Shown piece after piece: positions 10,509-19,622 of a stretch of DNA of 64,000 nt (position 1 is the first letter of the stretch; each line of letters opens with the position of its first letter). The stretch is taken from the NCBI RefSeq assembly GCF_017302315.1, contig NZ_JAFLDT010000002.1:62001-126000 (forward strand), read 5' to 3'. Source of the DNA: Zoogloea sp. GTDB taxonomy: Bacteria; Pseudomonadota; Gammaproteobacteria; Burkholderiales; Rhodocyclaceae. The notes beneath the pieces were generated by a model, which saw only the letters and a list, made by a program, of their open reading frames with translations, was not told where the DNA came from and ran no database searches. The translations under genes and the position numbers were made by a program.

Positions 10509-11723
10509 ATGCCGATTACTCTAGCGCTGCGAAATATCTTCAGGCAAAGGCTGCGTAGCGGCGTCACCTTGATGGCGGTGGCATTTGGGGTCGTAGGGCT
10601 GATCCTTGCCGGTGGATTCATTCAGGATATATTTGTCCAGTTGGGTGAAGCCATCATCCACTCGCAGACGGGACATCTTCAGGTTTTCAAGAAGGACTTT
10701 CTCGACAAGGGAACACGCTCCCCCGAGCGGTTCATGATTGAGAGCCCTGCTGAGCTTGAGGCCCGAGTCTCACAGATCCAGGGTGTCGATGCCGTCATGG
10801 GACGGATGTATTTTTCGGGTTTGCTGAACAACGGGAAACGTGACTTCGCCATCATTGGAGAGGGGCTGGAGGCCGACAAGGAGGCACGTCTCGGCACCTT
10901 GGTGATGATTACCGGCGGTCGTCACCTGAAAGGCACCGACACCGATGGCATCATGCTCGGCGATGGGTTGGCGCGCTCCCTGGGTCTGAAGCCCGGAGAT
11001 CGGGTAACGCTGTTGGCCAACACCGCGGAAGGGGCCATGAATACGCTCGATCTCCAGGTTATCGGGGTATTTCAGACCTTTTCCAAGGAGTACGATGCGC
11101 GGGCTGTGCGTATTCCGCTAAGGGCCGCCCAGGAATTGCTTTACAGCAAGGGCGTCAACTTGTTGGTCGTTTCCTTGCATGAGACCCGGGATACGGAGCG
11201 TGTTCTGAGCCTCGTCGAGACGGCTCTGGATGGGAGTGAGTTCGAGGTCAGAAGCTGGAGAACCATATCGGACTATTACGACAAGGCGGTTCAGTTGTAT
11301 GACCGGCAGTTCGGAGTCCTGCAATTCATCATTCTGCTCATGGTTCTGCTTTCCGTGGCCAATAGCGTCAACATGAGTCTTTTCGAGCGTCAGGGCGAGT
11401 TCGGAACCATGCAGGCGCTTGGAAACCGGCGTCAGGACGTGGTGCGTCTGGTCATCATGGAAAGTGCCTTGTTAGGTTTGGTAGGGGCTGCTCTTGGCGT
11501 CATCGTGGGCGTGCTCCTGGCCATCGTGGTTTCAGCGATTGGCATTCCGATGCCGCCTCCGCCCAATTCCAATGTAGGTTATACGGCCATGATCAGGATC
11601 GTGCCTCTGACAGTCGTCGTGGCCTTCTTTATTGGTTTCCTGGCAACGGTGATGGCTGCAGTGCTCCCGGCACGCAAGATCAGCCGAATTCCGATTGTTG
11701 ACGCTTTGCGTCAGAACATCTGA
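10509..11723 (+). CDS. ABC transporter permease, FtsX/MacB-LolCE type (second of a pair)
   Basis: A 404-residue paralogue of the preceding protein, starting 9 bases after its stop codon, so the two are one operon and probably one heterodimeric transporter. It keeps the same plan: N-terminal ALRNIFRQRLRSGVT followed by a transmembrane helix, a periplasmic domain with the conserved GDRVTLLANT segment, and three C-terminal helices with the shared AIGIPMPPPP loop. Its ATPase partner must be encoded elsewhere or be shared with another system. The two read divergently from the PEP-CTERM gene. Confidence 0.85.
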   Translation: MPITLALRNIFRQRLRSGVTLMAVAFGVVGLILAGGFIQDIFVQLGEAIIHSQTGHLQVFKKDFLDKGTRSPERFMIESPAELEARVSQIQGVDAVMGRMYFSGLLNNGKRDFAIIGEGLEADKEARLGTLVMITGGRHLKGTDTDGIMLGDGLARSLGLKPGDRVTLLANTAEGAMNTLDLQVIGVFQTFSKEYDARAVRIPLRAAQELLYSKGVNLLVVSLHETRDTERVLSLVETALDGSEFEVRSWRTISDYYDKAVQLYDRQFGVLQFIILLMVLLSVANSVNMSLFERQGEFGTMQALGNRRQDVVRLVIMESALLGLVGAALGVIVGVLLAIVVSAIGIPMPPPPNSNVGYTAMIRIVPLTVVVAFFIGFLATVMAAVLPARKISRIPIVDALRQNI

Positions 11724-11850
11724 AGCACGGTCTTTTCGGCGCCCTCCGAAAAACGGAGTGCGCTGGCTGCGCCATGGACGTCAGCATCCCAGCTTCTGCG
11801 CAACGCGGAAGCGGCGAAAGCACGGTGTCGAGTCAGATGGGCGCGCCGGC

Positions 11851-12927
11851 TCAGGAGCGAATGATCAAGTCGTCCAGATTTTTGCGTAAGGATCTGGAGC
11901 GTGGAGGGCTGGACTCCCCAAGGCGGCAAAAGAAGGCGATATCGTCTTGTTTGTCGATGTTTGCCAGTTTCTCGAGCTGCCCGGATATTTCCTTGGCGAT
12001 TTTCATCGATTCCGGTGAGGCTGCAAAGGGCCTTTCACGCCGAGCGTACCATCTGAATATTACTGGCGTCATTTGAGGCTGCAGATAGAGCCCTAGCGAT
12101 GCGACGGTCAGCCAGAAGCGCTGAATGGACATGCCTGCAGCAACATAGTCGTCGGTGCCGGATAGTGGGCCCTTTGGTTTCAGCAAGGCATGAGTGCCGC
12201 AGAAAAGCGCAGGGAGTACGTCGAGCTGGATTCTTGGCGGGATGGTCCCAAAGAGGAACTTGTTGAAGAAGTTGACACGCGTCCAGCTTTGCATCACCCA
12301 TCTCATGAGCTTGGCTGTCATTGGGTCGACGCCGACGGCCTCCTCGGGAATCTTGTCGTTACTGAAGCGTGCGTTCCATTCAATGACCTCGCGATGAACG
12401 TCATAGGCCTCTGGGCAGGTCAGGCGCACATATGCGCTTCGCCATAACAGTTTGGCAATGTTCGACTTGTCCGATCCCGTTTCAAGAAAAACGACTTCAA
12501 GGCCGGGGGCCGCTGCGGCGGCAAGAGCCCTCTTCTGCTCATTCGACAGGGGGTGCCTCTTCATCATCCGGCGCTGCACCACGCGTGATTCAATGAATGG
12601 CAGCAGAGGGTCGTTGGACAGTCCCGCTTGCGGTTGAAAATGGACGTCGTAGACCGCGCTTGTCTCGGCGGTGTCGTTTCTTCTTTTCCATGAGATCGAC
12701 AGCTTTTCAGCGCTGGCTGCGATTCTTATCGTTTCGATCAAGGCCCCATGGGCGATGTGGCTTGCATGTCCGTCGAAATCATAGAGGCACCATTCACGGG
12801 TATCGCTGCCGTGAACGACAATGTGGCTGTCGTTCACTACCTCGAATTTCCAGGGCTGGCAGTTGTCTCCACTTGGCGCCCAGCGAGCGAGCGTGAGTAT
12901 CCTGAGGATGGGATCTGGGATTGTCAT
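11851..12927 (-). CDS. Nitroreductase-fold flavoprotein-like protein (MoeY-like)
   Basis: A 358-residue protein whose N-terminus, LARWAPSGDNCQPWKFEV, is the FMN-contacting segment of nitroreductase-fold enzymes; GMSIQRFWLTVASLGLYLQP near residue 270 matches the second half of that fold. It is longer than typical NfsB-type enzymes because of a helical insertion (about residues 130-235), as in MoeY-type proteins found next to ThiF-like or peptide-modifying enzymes. The reaction is unknown. GAGGCGGC precedes the ATG, fixing the start. It converges on the permease pair, with 127 bases between stop codons. Family assignment is good, the MoeY-like label tentative. Confidence 0.72.
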   Translation of the reverse strand: MTIPDPILRILTLARWAPSGDNCQPWKFEVVNDSHIVVHGSDTREWCLYDFDGHASHIAHGALIETIRIAASAEKLSISWKRRNDTAETSAVYDVHFQPQAGLSNDPLLPFIESRVVQRRMMKRHPLSNEQKRALAAAAAPGLEVVFLETGSDKSNIAKLLWRSAYVRLTCPEAYDVHREVIEWNARFSNDKIPEEAVGVDPMTAKLMRWVMQSWTRVNFFNKFLFGTIPPRIQLDVLPALFCGTHALLKPKGPLSGTDDYVAAGMSIQRFWLTVASLGLYLQPQMTPVIFRWYARRERPFAASPESMKIAKEISGQLEKLANIDKQDDIAFFCRLGESSPPRSRSLRKNLDDLIIRS

Positions 12928-13284
12928 ATGCCGCCTCGTTTGTCCTGTCAAATGGTTGCCTCTTGTACCGTTGCCGTCCATGGCTCGCCCCGTTGCACCT
13001 GGGTCCTGGCCTGGGGCAGGATACGGGAAGTCAGCCGGCGGCCGCTGCGGGTTCAGGGGCGCAGGGCGATTGCTGCTGTCTGCCTGCCGTTCAATACCCG
13101 ACGATCTGCATGAGATGCCCACGGCGTGTCGAGTCTGCCGAGCTTGCCCGATGGGTATCTTGCGTGAAGGGCTGCCTGGCGTCCACTCTGTCGAAGGAGT
13201 GTGAATCCGGATGGTGCGCCTGAAACACCTCCGGGCTTATCATCGCTAACTTTTCCGATCGGCCCTGTCCCTGGAGTTCTCGTC
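12928..13284. other. Divergent spacer between the nitroreductase-like gene and argJ
   Basis: About 357 bases with only chance frames in all directions. GGAG (13272-13275) serves argJ. A TATCAT at 13239-13244 could be an argJ -10 but has no suitable -35. No arginine-box palindrome was recognised. The spacer is the right border of the accessory stretch. Confidence 0.4.
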
Positions 13285-14523
13285 ATGCCCGTTTTGCTCT
13301 CCCCTCCCGTTGCTGATGCCCTGCTGCCGGTGCCCGGCGTAAGACTCGGTGTGACCGAGGCGGCCATTCGCAAGCTGAACCGCAAGGATCTCACGCTCAT
13401 TGAACTGGCCCCGGGAACCCGCGTGGCTGGTGTGTTCACCCAGAATCGCTTCTGCGCCGCACCGGTCCAGGTGTGCAGGACGCACCTGACGGAAGGGAAG
13501 GTGCGTGCCCTGGTCATCAATACCGGGGTTGCCAACGCCGGTACGGGCGAGCCCGGCCTGGCCACCGCGCGGGCCACCTGCGAGGCCGTTGCCGGGTTGC
13601 TTGGCATCCAGGCCAATCAGGTATTGCCGTTCTCGACAGGGGTCATTCTTGAGCCGCTGCCCGTGGACAAGCTGATTGCCGGGCTTCCGGCAGCTCGCGA
13701 TGCCCTCAAGTCTGATGGCTGGTACGAGGCCTGCCACGGCATCATGACCACCGACACGGTGCCCAAGGCGGCATCCCGTCAGGTGACGATTGGCGGCAAG
13801 ACGGTCACCCTGACCGGTATGTCCAAGGGGGCCGGCATGATCAAGCCCAACATGGCCACCATGCTGGGCTTTCTCGCTACCGATGCCGACGTGGCGCAAC
13901 CGCTGCTCGATGCCCTCGTCAAGGAGGCGGCGGATGTGTCCTTCAACAGCATCACCGTCGATGGTGACACCTCCACCAACGACAGCTTCATCCTGATGGC
14001 CACCGGTCAGGCGGGAAACGAAACCCTCAGCGATGGCCTGTCCGCCGACTACGCGGCCTTCCGGGCTGCCGTGCTTGAGTTGTCCATCTGGCTGGCCCAG
14101 GCCATCGTCCGGGACGGTGAGGGTGCGACCAAGTTCATCACCCTGCAGATCGAGGGTGGCCGGAGCCGCGATGAGTGCCGCAAGGTTGGCTACGCTATCG
14201 GCCATTCGCCCCTGGTCAAAACCGCCTTTTTTGCTTCCGACCCCAATCTCGGGCGCATTCTTGCAGCCATTGGCTATGCCGGCATCGACGATCTGGACGT
14301 ATCCGGCATTCGGGTCTGGCTGGGCAGCTCCACTGAAGAGGTGCTGGTGGCCGAGAAGGGTGGGCGTGCCGCCTCGTACCGGGAAGAGGCTGGCGCCCGG
14401 GTGATGAAGGAAGCAGAGATCACCGTTCGGGTGGACCTCGCACGGGGCGACCAAGCGTCCACCCTGTGGTCCTGCGACTTCTCGTACGACTACGTGAAGA
14501 TCAACGCGGACTACCGCTCCTGA
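13285..14523 (+). CDS. argJ: Bifunctional ornithine acetyltransferase / N-acetylglutamate synthase ArgJ
   Basis: Moves the acetyl group from N-acetylornithine to glutamate in the cyclic arginine pathway, and in bifunctional forms also makes N-acetylglutamate from acetyl-CoA. The 412-residue precursor contains the self-cleavage motif [14 protein letters not shown], with Thr192 as the nucleophile that becomes the N-terminus of the beta chain. VDGDTSTND and the C-terminal KINADYRS are conserved. The ATG at 13285 follows a GGAG box and matches the family start MPV. argH lies further along at 36.5 kb on the other strand. Confidence 0.97.
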   Translation: MPVLLSPPVADALLPVPGVRLGVTEAAIRKLNRKDLTLIELAPGTRVAGVFTQNRFCAAPVQVCRTHLTEGKVRALVINTGVANAGTGEPGLATARATCEAVAGLLGIQANQVLPFSTGVILEPLPVDKLIAGLPAARDALKSDGWYEACHGIMTTDTVPKAASRQVTIGGKTVTLTGMSKGAGMIKPNMATMLGFLATDADVAQPLLDALVKEAADVSFNSITVDGDTSTNDSFILMATGQAGNETLSDGLSADYAAFRAAVLELSIWLAQAIVRDGEGATKFITLQIEGGRSRDECRKVGYAIGHSPLVKTAFFASDPNLGRILAAIGYAGIDDLDVSGIRVWLGSSTEEVLVAEKGGRAASYREEAGARVMKEAEITVRVDLARGDQASTLWSCDFSYDYVKINADYRS

Positions 14524-14526
14524 CAC

Positions 14527-14542
14527 AGCCCCCTCGGGGGCT
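14527..14542. terminator. GC-rich hairpin between convergent argJ and the MSHA-like operon
   Basis: AGCCCCC (14527-14533) pairs with GGGGGCT (14536-14542) immediately after the argJ stop. No T-tract follows, so termination is possible but not certain. A similar palindrome ending in GGGGGCTGCGA lies at 57724-57743. Confidence 0.45.
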
Positions 14543-14564
14543 GCGAGCCGCGTAGCGGCACCTT

Positions 14565-15194
14565 TCATCCTCCTCCCGTGGCCTGGCCGGCACTCGAAGG
14601 GCTGGCCGTCTCGGAGGGGGAGAGGCGGGCGCGGATCCAGTCCACATCGCATCGCACTGAAAGGCTTTCCTGTCCCGAGTCATCTGTCTGGCGGGAGAGT
14701 TGGCAGCGGGTTGGCCGGAGGGCAGGGCCGGCCTCGCGGAGTTGGCGGATGAGGGTGAGAAAGGCGTCCTCATGGGCGACGCGTGCCTGCACATGCAGGG
14801 TGCTGGCGAACAGGGTGGGTGGCTCATCGGATCGGTCACCGTGCATGGGGTGTTCCGGGCCGATCTCGTAATCGAGTTGAACGACAGGCAGCGCCTTGCG
14901 CAGGGCTTCCATCTGCTCGACCCACCTGACCCGGTCGGTGGGACGGTCGAAGCCTGCGGCCTGCATCTGGGCGTGATGGGCCAGGGCTTCACGACTGAGC
15001 TGCGCGACATGCTCGGCGTTGGCAAGCCGGCGCTCCACATCCGCCAGCGTCTGTGCCGCTGAACGTGCCCTGTTTTCGGCGGTGGCAAGCGCGTGGCGGC
15101 TTCCAGCGACGATGGCGATGCCGCCGGCCAACAGCAGGATGCTGACGACGACAGGTGCGCGTAGCCTTAGATAGGGGTGGCCCGGGGGTGTCAT
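14565..15194 (-). CDS. PilO/MshJ-like pilus assembly protein
   Basis: A 209-residue bitopic membrane protein: a short cytoplasmic N-terminus, one transmembrane helix (about residues 14-31), a coiled-coil stretch (about 37-75), and a periplasmic ferredoxin-like domain, the plan of PilO/GspM/MshJ alignment proteins. It would form the inner-membrane platform with the PilM/PilN-like protein encoded just upstream, whose stop codon overlaps its ATG (ATGA). It is the last gene of the operon and converges on argJ. Sequence conservation in this family is low, so the assignment rests on architecture and position. Confidence 0.7.
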   Translation of the reverse strand: MTPPGHPYLRLRAPVVVSILLLAGGIAIVAGSRHALATAENRARSAAQTLADVERRLANAEHVAQLSREALAHHAQMQAAGFDRPTDRVRWVEQMEALRKALPVVQLDYEIGPEHPMHGDRSDEPPTLFASTLHVQARVAHEDAFLTLIRQLREAGPALRPTRCQLSRQTDDSGQESLSVRCDVDWIRARLSPSETASPSSAGQATGGG

Positions 15195-16708
15195 GGTGGG
15201 TTCAAGGGCAGTCGGACCCGGACTTCAAGCTGGGGTGATATGTCGCCTGGGAGTGACGCCGCCACGCGCAAGGGTTCTGACCCGGACGTTTCGGCGGGTT
15301 GGCGCAGGATCTGGATCTGCGCGCCTGCCAGGGTATCTATGGCTGCCAGGATCGAAAGTGCCTGGTGCGCCCGTTCCCGGGCGCGATCGGTGCCGCTTGG
15401 GAGGTCGAAGCGCACGCGCAGTGCTTGGGTGGCCGCCCCCATTGCGGGTGGTTCTGCAACGGGGGCGGCGATGGTCCACTCGATCTCCTGCAGATTGAAA
15501 CCACTGACCGGCGCGAGCGCGGCGGCAAGCCGGTGCAGGGCGGGTTCGGGCCCCATGCTGCTGGCCGCCAGGGCCTGGAGCATGTCCAGGGTCGGGCGCA
15601 GCTTTTCCAGGGGTTGGGGTAAGGCGGGTGTTTTGCCGATGACGTCGACCAGGCGGGCTTCCAGAATGGTGGCCTGGCGCAGGCTGTTTTCGGTCAGGCT
15701 GCGCTTGCCACGGGCTTCGAGCAGTGTGAGGCCGGCCGATCCGAGGCAGATGAGGAAGATGACGGCGGCGAGCGCGCCAGCGATACGCCCTTGCCGCTGC
15801 AGGCGCTGTCCGGCGAGGGCGTCGGTGGGAGCGAACTGGGGGAGCCGCGGCCGGCGGGTGGCGAAAGTCTGGATCAGCAGTGGCAGGCTGTTGGCGCCCG
15901 CGCCGGGGGGCACGAGTCGGAGGGCCGCGCTGGCCTCAGTCATGAGCACGGGCTGAAGTGTCAGGCCCGGGCTGGCAAACTGGGCGGCCTGCAGGGCATC
16001 CCGGGCCGCGTCGTCCGCCACCAGGATGTATGCCACTGTTGGCCGGTTGTGCGGCAGGGCGCGCTGGCTTAGCAGGTAATCGTAGCTGCGCCGGATTTCA
16101 TCGACCACGAAAGTAGTGTCCGAGTCAGGGCCGGCTGCGCCGCTGGCGGTGAGGCGGCTGAAACGTAAGTGCTTGTTCTCGAAGCAGGATACGCGCAATC
16201 CGGCAGGTGTCTGGTGGGCGAACAGGAAGAGCTGGGACGCCGGTTGAAGGGGAATGGCCAGGGCTTGCGAGAGAAAGGAGGTGCTGGTCATTTCGGCCAG
16301 GACGCAGGGGGACGCCACGATCCGCTGGAGCCATGGCCGGATGGTGGCCGGGCGCGTCAAGGCAGCGAACAGGATCCTTTCGTCGCGGCGGCCATCGCTT
16401 TCCCGGCCGAGGGAGAGATGGCTGCGGAAAGGTGTGTCGCCGAAGAGGTGGTCCTGGCGACGGCTCAGCATGGCCCGTCGGTCACGCCCTCTGACGAAGG
16501 GCAGGGACTCGATATGGTGGGCTTCGTCCGGCACATCCACGAGCAGGCTGATCCGCGCAGCCCCGTCCAGTCCGGAAAGGAAGGTTTCAAAGTCCCGATG
16601 CCCTTCCGCCGAGTGGGAAAAGGCATGCTCTGCGGCGACCCCATGGCGCCCAACGGAGAATGCGGTGAGGCAGGTGGGGGCGAGGTGGACGATGTAGGTT
16701 CCGCGCAT
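15191..16708 (-). CDS. PilM/PilN-like (MshI/GspL-type) pilus assembly protein
   Basis: A 505-residue protein combining an actin-like cytoplasmic domain (about residues 1-270, beginning MRGTYIVHLAP) with a transmembrane helix near 305-325 (GALAAVIFLICLGSAGLTLL) and a periplasmic PilN-like domain. This fused PilM-PilN layout is typical of GspL and MSHA MshI proteins, which link the assembly ATPase to the periplasmic platform. It begins 2 bases after the mshG stop codon and overlaps the next gene by ATGA. The start at 16708 was chosen because upstream residues in the same frame overlap mshG and are non-biological in composition. Confidence 0.72.
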   Translation of the reverse strand: MRGTYIVHLAPTCLTAFSVGRHGVAAEHAFSHSAEGHRDFETFLSGLDGAARISLLVDVPDEAHHIESLPFVRGRDRRAMLSRRQDHLFGDTPFRSHLSLGRESDGRRDERILFAALTRPATIRPWLQRIVASPCVLAEMTSTSFLSQALAIPLQPASQLFLFAHQTPAGLRVSCFENKHLRFSRLTASGAAGPDSDTTFVVDEIRRSYDYLLSQRALPHNRPTVAYILVADDAARDALQAAQFASPGLTLQPVLMTEASAALRLVPPGAGANSLPLLIQTFATRRPRLPQFAPTDALAGQRLQRQGRIAGALAAVIFLICLGSAGLTLLEARGKRSLTENSLRQATILEARLVDVIGKTPALPQPLEKLRPTLDMLQALAASSMGPEPALHRLAAALAPVSGFNLQEIEWTIAAPVAEPPAMGAATQALRVRFDLPSGTDRARERAHQALSILAAIDTLAGAQIQILRQPAETSGSEPLRVAASLPGDISPQLEVRVRLPLNPP

Positions 16709-16710
16709 GC

Positions 16711-17913
16711 TCAGAATTTCATCCGGGTGACGATGTCGTAGACCGGCATCATGACGGCGCCCATGACCGCCAGCAGCAGCCCGCCCAGCAACAGGGTGAG
16801 GGTGGGTTCGATGCTGGCCTGCAGTCTTTCGATGGCTTCTCGCACATCCCGGTCGTAGAAGTAGCTGACGTTGGCGAGGGCCGTGTCCAGGGCTCCGGTG
16901 CTCTCGCCGACCCGCAACATGCGGGTGACCAGCGGTGGGAACAGTTCGACGGAGCGGAAGGCGTCGGATACCTTGCTGCCCTGGGCAATGTGTTGCCCGA
17001 CCTGTTGCAGCCCCTGGCACAGAGCCCGATTGCCCACGACATCCTCTGCAGACTTGAGGGCGTCGATGACGGTGATGCCCGAGGCGTACATCATTGCGAA
17101 CAGGCCGGTGAAGCGGGCCAGGATGATCTTGCGCCGGACGGCGCCGAGGATGGGCAGGCGTAGCAGGGCGGCATCGAAGCGCAGTCTTGCGGCCGGGCGC
17201 GTGGTGATCGCATGGCGCGCCAGCGCCACGCTGGCGATGGCGCCCACCAGCAACAGCCAGCCGTGCTCGATGACGAAGCCGGACAGGGCGATGAGGGCCC
17301 GGGTTTGCCAGGGTAGGGCCTGCCCTGCACTCTGGAACAGGCGGGCAAGCTCCGGGACAACATGGATCAATGCAACCGCCATCGCTGCGGCGATGACGAG
17401 GCTGACAATGGCCGGGTAGAGGGCGATGCGCAGGGCGTAGGCGGCCAGCTCATCGTCACGCTTGAGGGCGTCGGTGAGGGCGCGGAGGACTTCCGGCAGC
17501 CGCCCGGTGTGTTCGCCGGCCCGTACCAGGCTGCAAAAGACGCCATTGAAGACCTCGGGATGGCGTTGCAGCGCCTGGGACAGGCTGAGTCCGCCCTCGA
17601 TGGCCTCCACGACGTCGCCGATGATCTGGCGGAAGGGCGCGCGATGCAGGGCGTCGCGCAGGTCGGCGAGGCTGTCGATGATCGGCACGCCAGCCCGCAG
17701 GAACTGCTCCAGGTGAAAGCAGAAGTTGATCAGCTCGCGCCGGCTGATCTTGCGCTTGGGGCGCCAGTTCATCGGCCGCACCGGTGTACCGTGGACCAGG
17801 TCCAGTCCGAGTCGGTGCAGGCGCAGTTCGAGATCGCCCGGGTTGGCGGCATCCATCCGTCCGCGCACGATGCGGCCTTGGCGGTTCATCGCCCGATAGC
17901 CGAAATCACTCAT
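16711..17913 (-). CDS. mshG: Type II secretion / type IV pilus inner-membrane platform protein (GspF/MshG)
   Basis: A 400-residue polytopic protein with two T2SSF domains: the first starts at FCFHLEQFLRAGVPIIDSLADL, and the second at ILARFTGLFAMMYASGITVIDAL. Three transmembrane helices are visible (about residues 170-192, 213-235 and 372-394). The protein is the inner-membrane rotor on which the ATPase acts. The ATG overlaps the stop codon of the ATPase gene. The C-terminal MPVYDIVTRMKF is the usual family ending. Confidence 0.92.
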   Translation of the reverse strand: MSDFGYRAMNRQGRIVRGRMDAANPGDLELRLHRLGLDLVHGTPVRPMNWRPKRKISRRELINFCFHLEQFLRAGVPIIDSLADLRDALHRAPFRQIIGDVVEAIEGGLSLSQALQRHPEVFNGVFCSLVRAGEHTGRLPEVLRALTDALKRDDELAAYALRIALYPAIVSLVIAAAMAVALIHVVPELARLFQSAGQALPWQTRALIALSGFVIEHGWLLLVGAIASVALARHAITTRPAARLRFDAALLRLPILGAVRRKIILARFTGLFAMMYASGITVIDALKSAEDVVGNRALCQGLQQVGQHIAQGSKVSDAFRSVELFPPLVTRMLRVGESTGALDTALANVSYFYDRDVREAIERLQASIEPTLTLLLGGLLLAVMGAVMMPVYDIVTRMKF

Positions 17914-19622
17914 GGGAGCAGGCGTCCGGTCAGGTCGATGACCCGGGAGAGTTCCTCGAAGGACGTGCTGCCCTCCAGGACCCGGCGGGAGCCATCGTCG
18001 GCCAGCGGCCTGAAGCCCCGGGAGGCCGCCGCATGATGGAGTTCGCGGGCCGTGGCGCGACGGGCAATCAGTTCGTCCAAGTCCGCGTCCATGCGTAGCA
18101 GTTCCATGATGGCCATGCGCCCCCGGTAGCCCTGGAAGTCGCACTGGGGGCAGCCCCGGGCGCGGAACAGGGTGGGGCGCACTGCATTGTCGGTACATCC
18201 CAGCAGCCGCATTTCGTAGTCGGCAGCGGGGTAGGCTTCGCGGCAGTGGGGGCACAGGCGGCGTACCAGTCGCTGGGCCACGATGCCGATAAGGTTGCCG
18301 GCCAGGATGTCGGGCACGATGCCCAGGTCGAACAGGCGCGGGATGGCGCCGATGGCCGAGCTGGTGTGCAGGGTGGAATACACCTGATGTCCGGTCATGG
18401 CCGCTTGGAAGGCCATGCGGGCGGTGTCGCTATCGCGGATTTCGCCTACCAGGATCACGTCCGGATCCTGGCGCAGCATGGCCCGCACCCCATTGGCGAA
18501 ATCCAGCCTGGCCGAATCGGATACCGCGGTCTGGCGGATCTGCGCCATGGGATATTCCACCGGGTCTTCGAGGGTCATGATGTTGATGCCCTCCGCATTG
18601 ATGTGACCAAGGATGGAATACAGGGTGGTGGTCTTGCCGCTGCCGGTGGGGCCGGTGACGAGGATCAGCCCTTCCGGCCGGGCGATCATCAGTTTGAGCA
18701 GATCGAGGCGGGGAGCGCTGAGCCCGAGTTCATTCAGGCCGACGATGCCTTTCTGACGATCCAGTACCCGAAGGACAATGTTCTCGCCATGGATGGTGGG
18801 CTGCGTGGAGACGCGGAAGTCCACAGGGCGGCCGCTAACGCTGAGGGAAATCCGGCCATCCTGGGGGGCGCGGGTCTCCGCAATGTTGAGTCCGGCCATG
18901 ACCTTGATGCGCACCGCCATGGCGGGCCAGTAGGATCTGTGCAGGGCGCGGATCTGGCGCAGGAGGCCGTCGATGCGATAGCGGATGCGCAGGAAGCCTG
19001 CTTCCGGTTCGAAGTGGAGGTCGGAGGCGCCGCGCTTGACGGCATCGGCAAGCAGGGCGTCGATCAGCCGTACCACCGGCTGGGCGTAGGTGTCGCCCCG
19101 GCCGGCCAGACCGCTGGCGTCCGTCTCGCCCGTTTCGATCTCATGAAGGATTCCGTCGATGGACAGCTCGTGCCCATAGAGCATGTCGATGGCGCAGGCG
19201 ATCTCGGAGTCGCCCGCGAGCCGCAGCTCGACGGTGGCGCCGCTGGGGAGCAGGCTGCGGAGCTGGTCTTGGGCGAGGATGTCCCGGGTGTTGCTGGATG
19301 CGACGACCAGGTGACATCGCTCGGCGTCGTAGCTGAGGGGGATCAGGCCGAGACGGCGGGCGGCCTGACGCGGTACCAGGGTGAGGGCTTCTGCGTCTGG
19401 CAACAGGCCGGTGAGGTCGGCACAGGTTTGGTCAAGGCTGCGGGCCAGGGCATCGCGCAGTGTGGCCTCGGAAAGAAAGCCCAGACGGACGAGCTGCCGG
19501 CCGATGATCTCCCGGGTGCGCGTCTGTTCGCGCAGGGCGATGTGAAGCTGGTCGCTGCTGATCAGGCCCAGGGCAATGAGCGTCTGGCCAATGGGTTGAG
19601 GGGTCTGTGGCGCCTTGTTCAT
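17910..19622 (-). CDS. mshE: Type II secretion / MSHA-type assembly ATPase (GspE/MshE)
   Basis: A 570-residue ATPase powering pseudopilus or pilus extension. An N-terminal GspE-II/MshEN domain (about residues 1-150), which in MshE proteins can bind c-di-GMP, is followed by the catalytic domain with Walker A GPTGSGKTT, Asp box LEDPVEYP, Walker B ILVGEIRD and the His box TGHQVYSTLHTSSA. A tetracysteine zinc site is present (CPHC and CPQC). It overlaps its neighbours on both sides by ATGA. Whether this copy binds c-di-GMP is inference from the MshEN-type N-terminus. Confidence 0.93.
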   Translation of the reverse strand: MNKAPQTPQPIGQTLIALGLISSDQLHIALREQTRTREIIGRQLVRLGFLSEATLRDALARSLDQTCADLTGLLPDAEALTLVPRQAARRLGLIPLSYDAERCHLVVASSNTRDILAQDQLRSLLPSGATVELRLAGDSEIACAIDMLYGHELSIDGILHEIETGETDASGLAGRGDTYAQPVVRLIDALLADAVKRGASDLHFEPEAGFLRIRYRIDGLLRQIRALHRSYWPAMAVRIKVMAGLNIAETRAPQDGRISLSVSGRPVDFRVSTQPTIHGENIVLRVLDRQKGIVGLNELGLSAPRLDLLKLMIARPEGLILVTGPTGSGKTTTLYSILGHINAEGINIMTLEDPVEYPMAQIRQTAVSDSARLDFANGVRAMLRQDPDVILVGEIRDSDTARMAFQAAMTGHQVYSTLHTSSAIGAIPRLFDLGIVPDILAGNLIGIVAQRLVRRLCPHCREAYPAADYEMRLLGCTDNAVRPTLFRARGCPQCDFQGYRGRMAIMELLRMDADLDELIARRATARELHHAAASRGFRPLADDGSRRVLEGSTSFEELSRVIDLTGRLLP

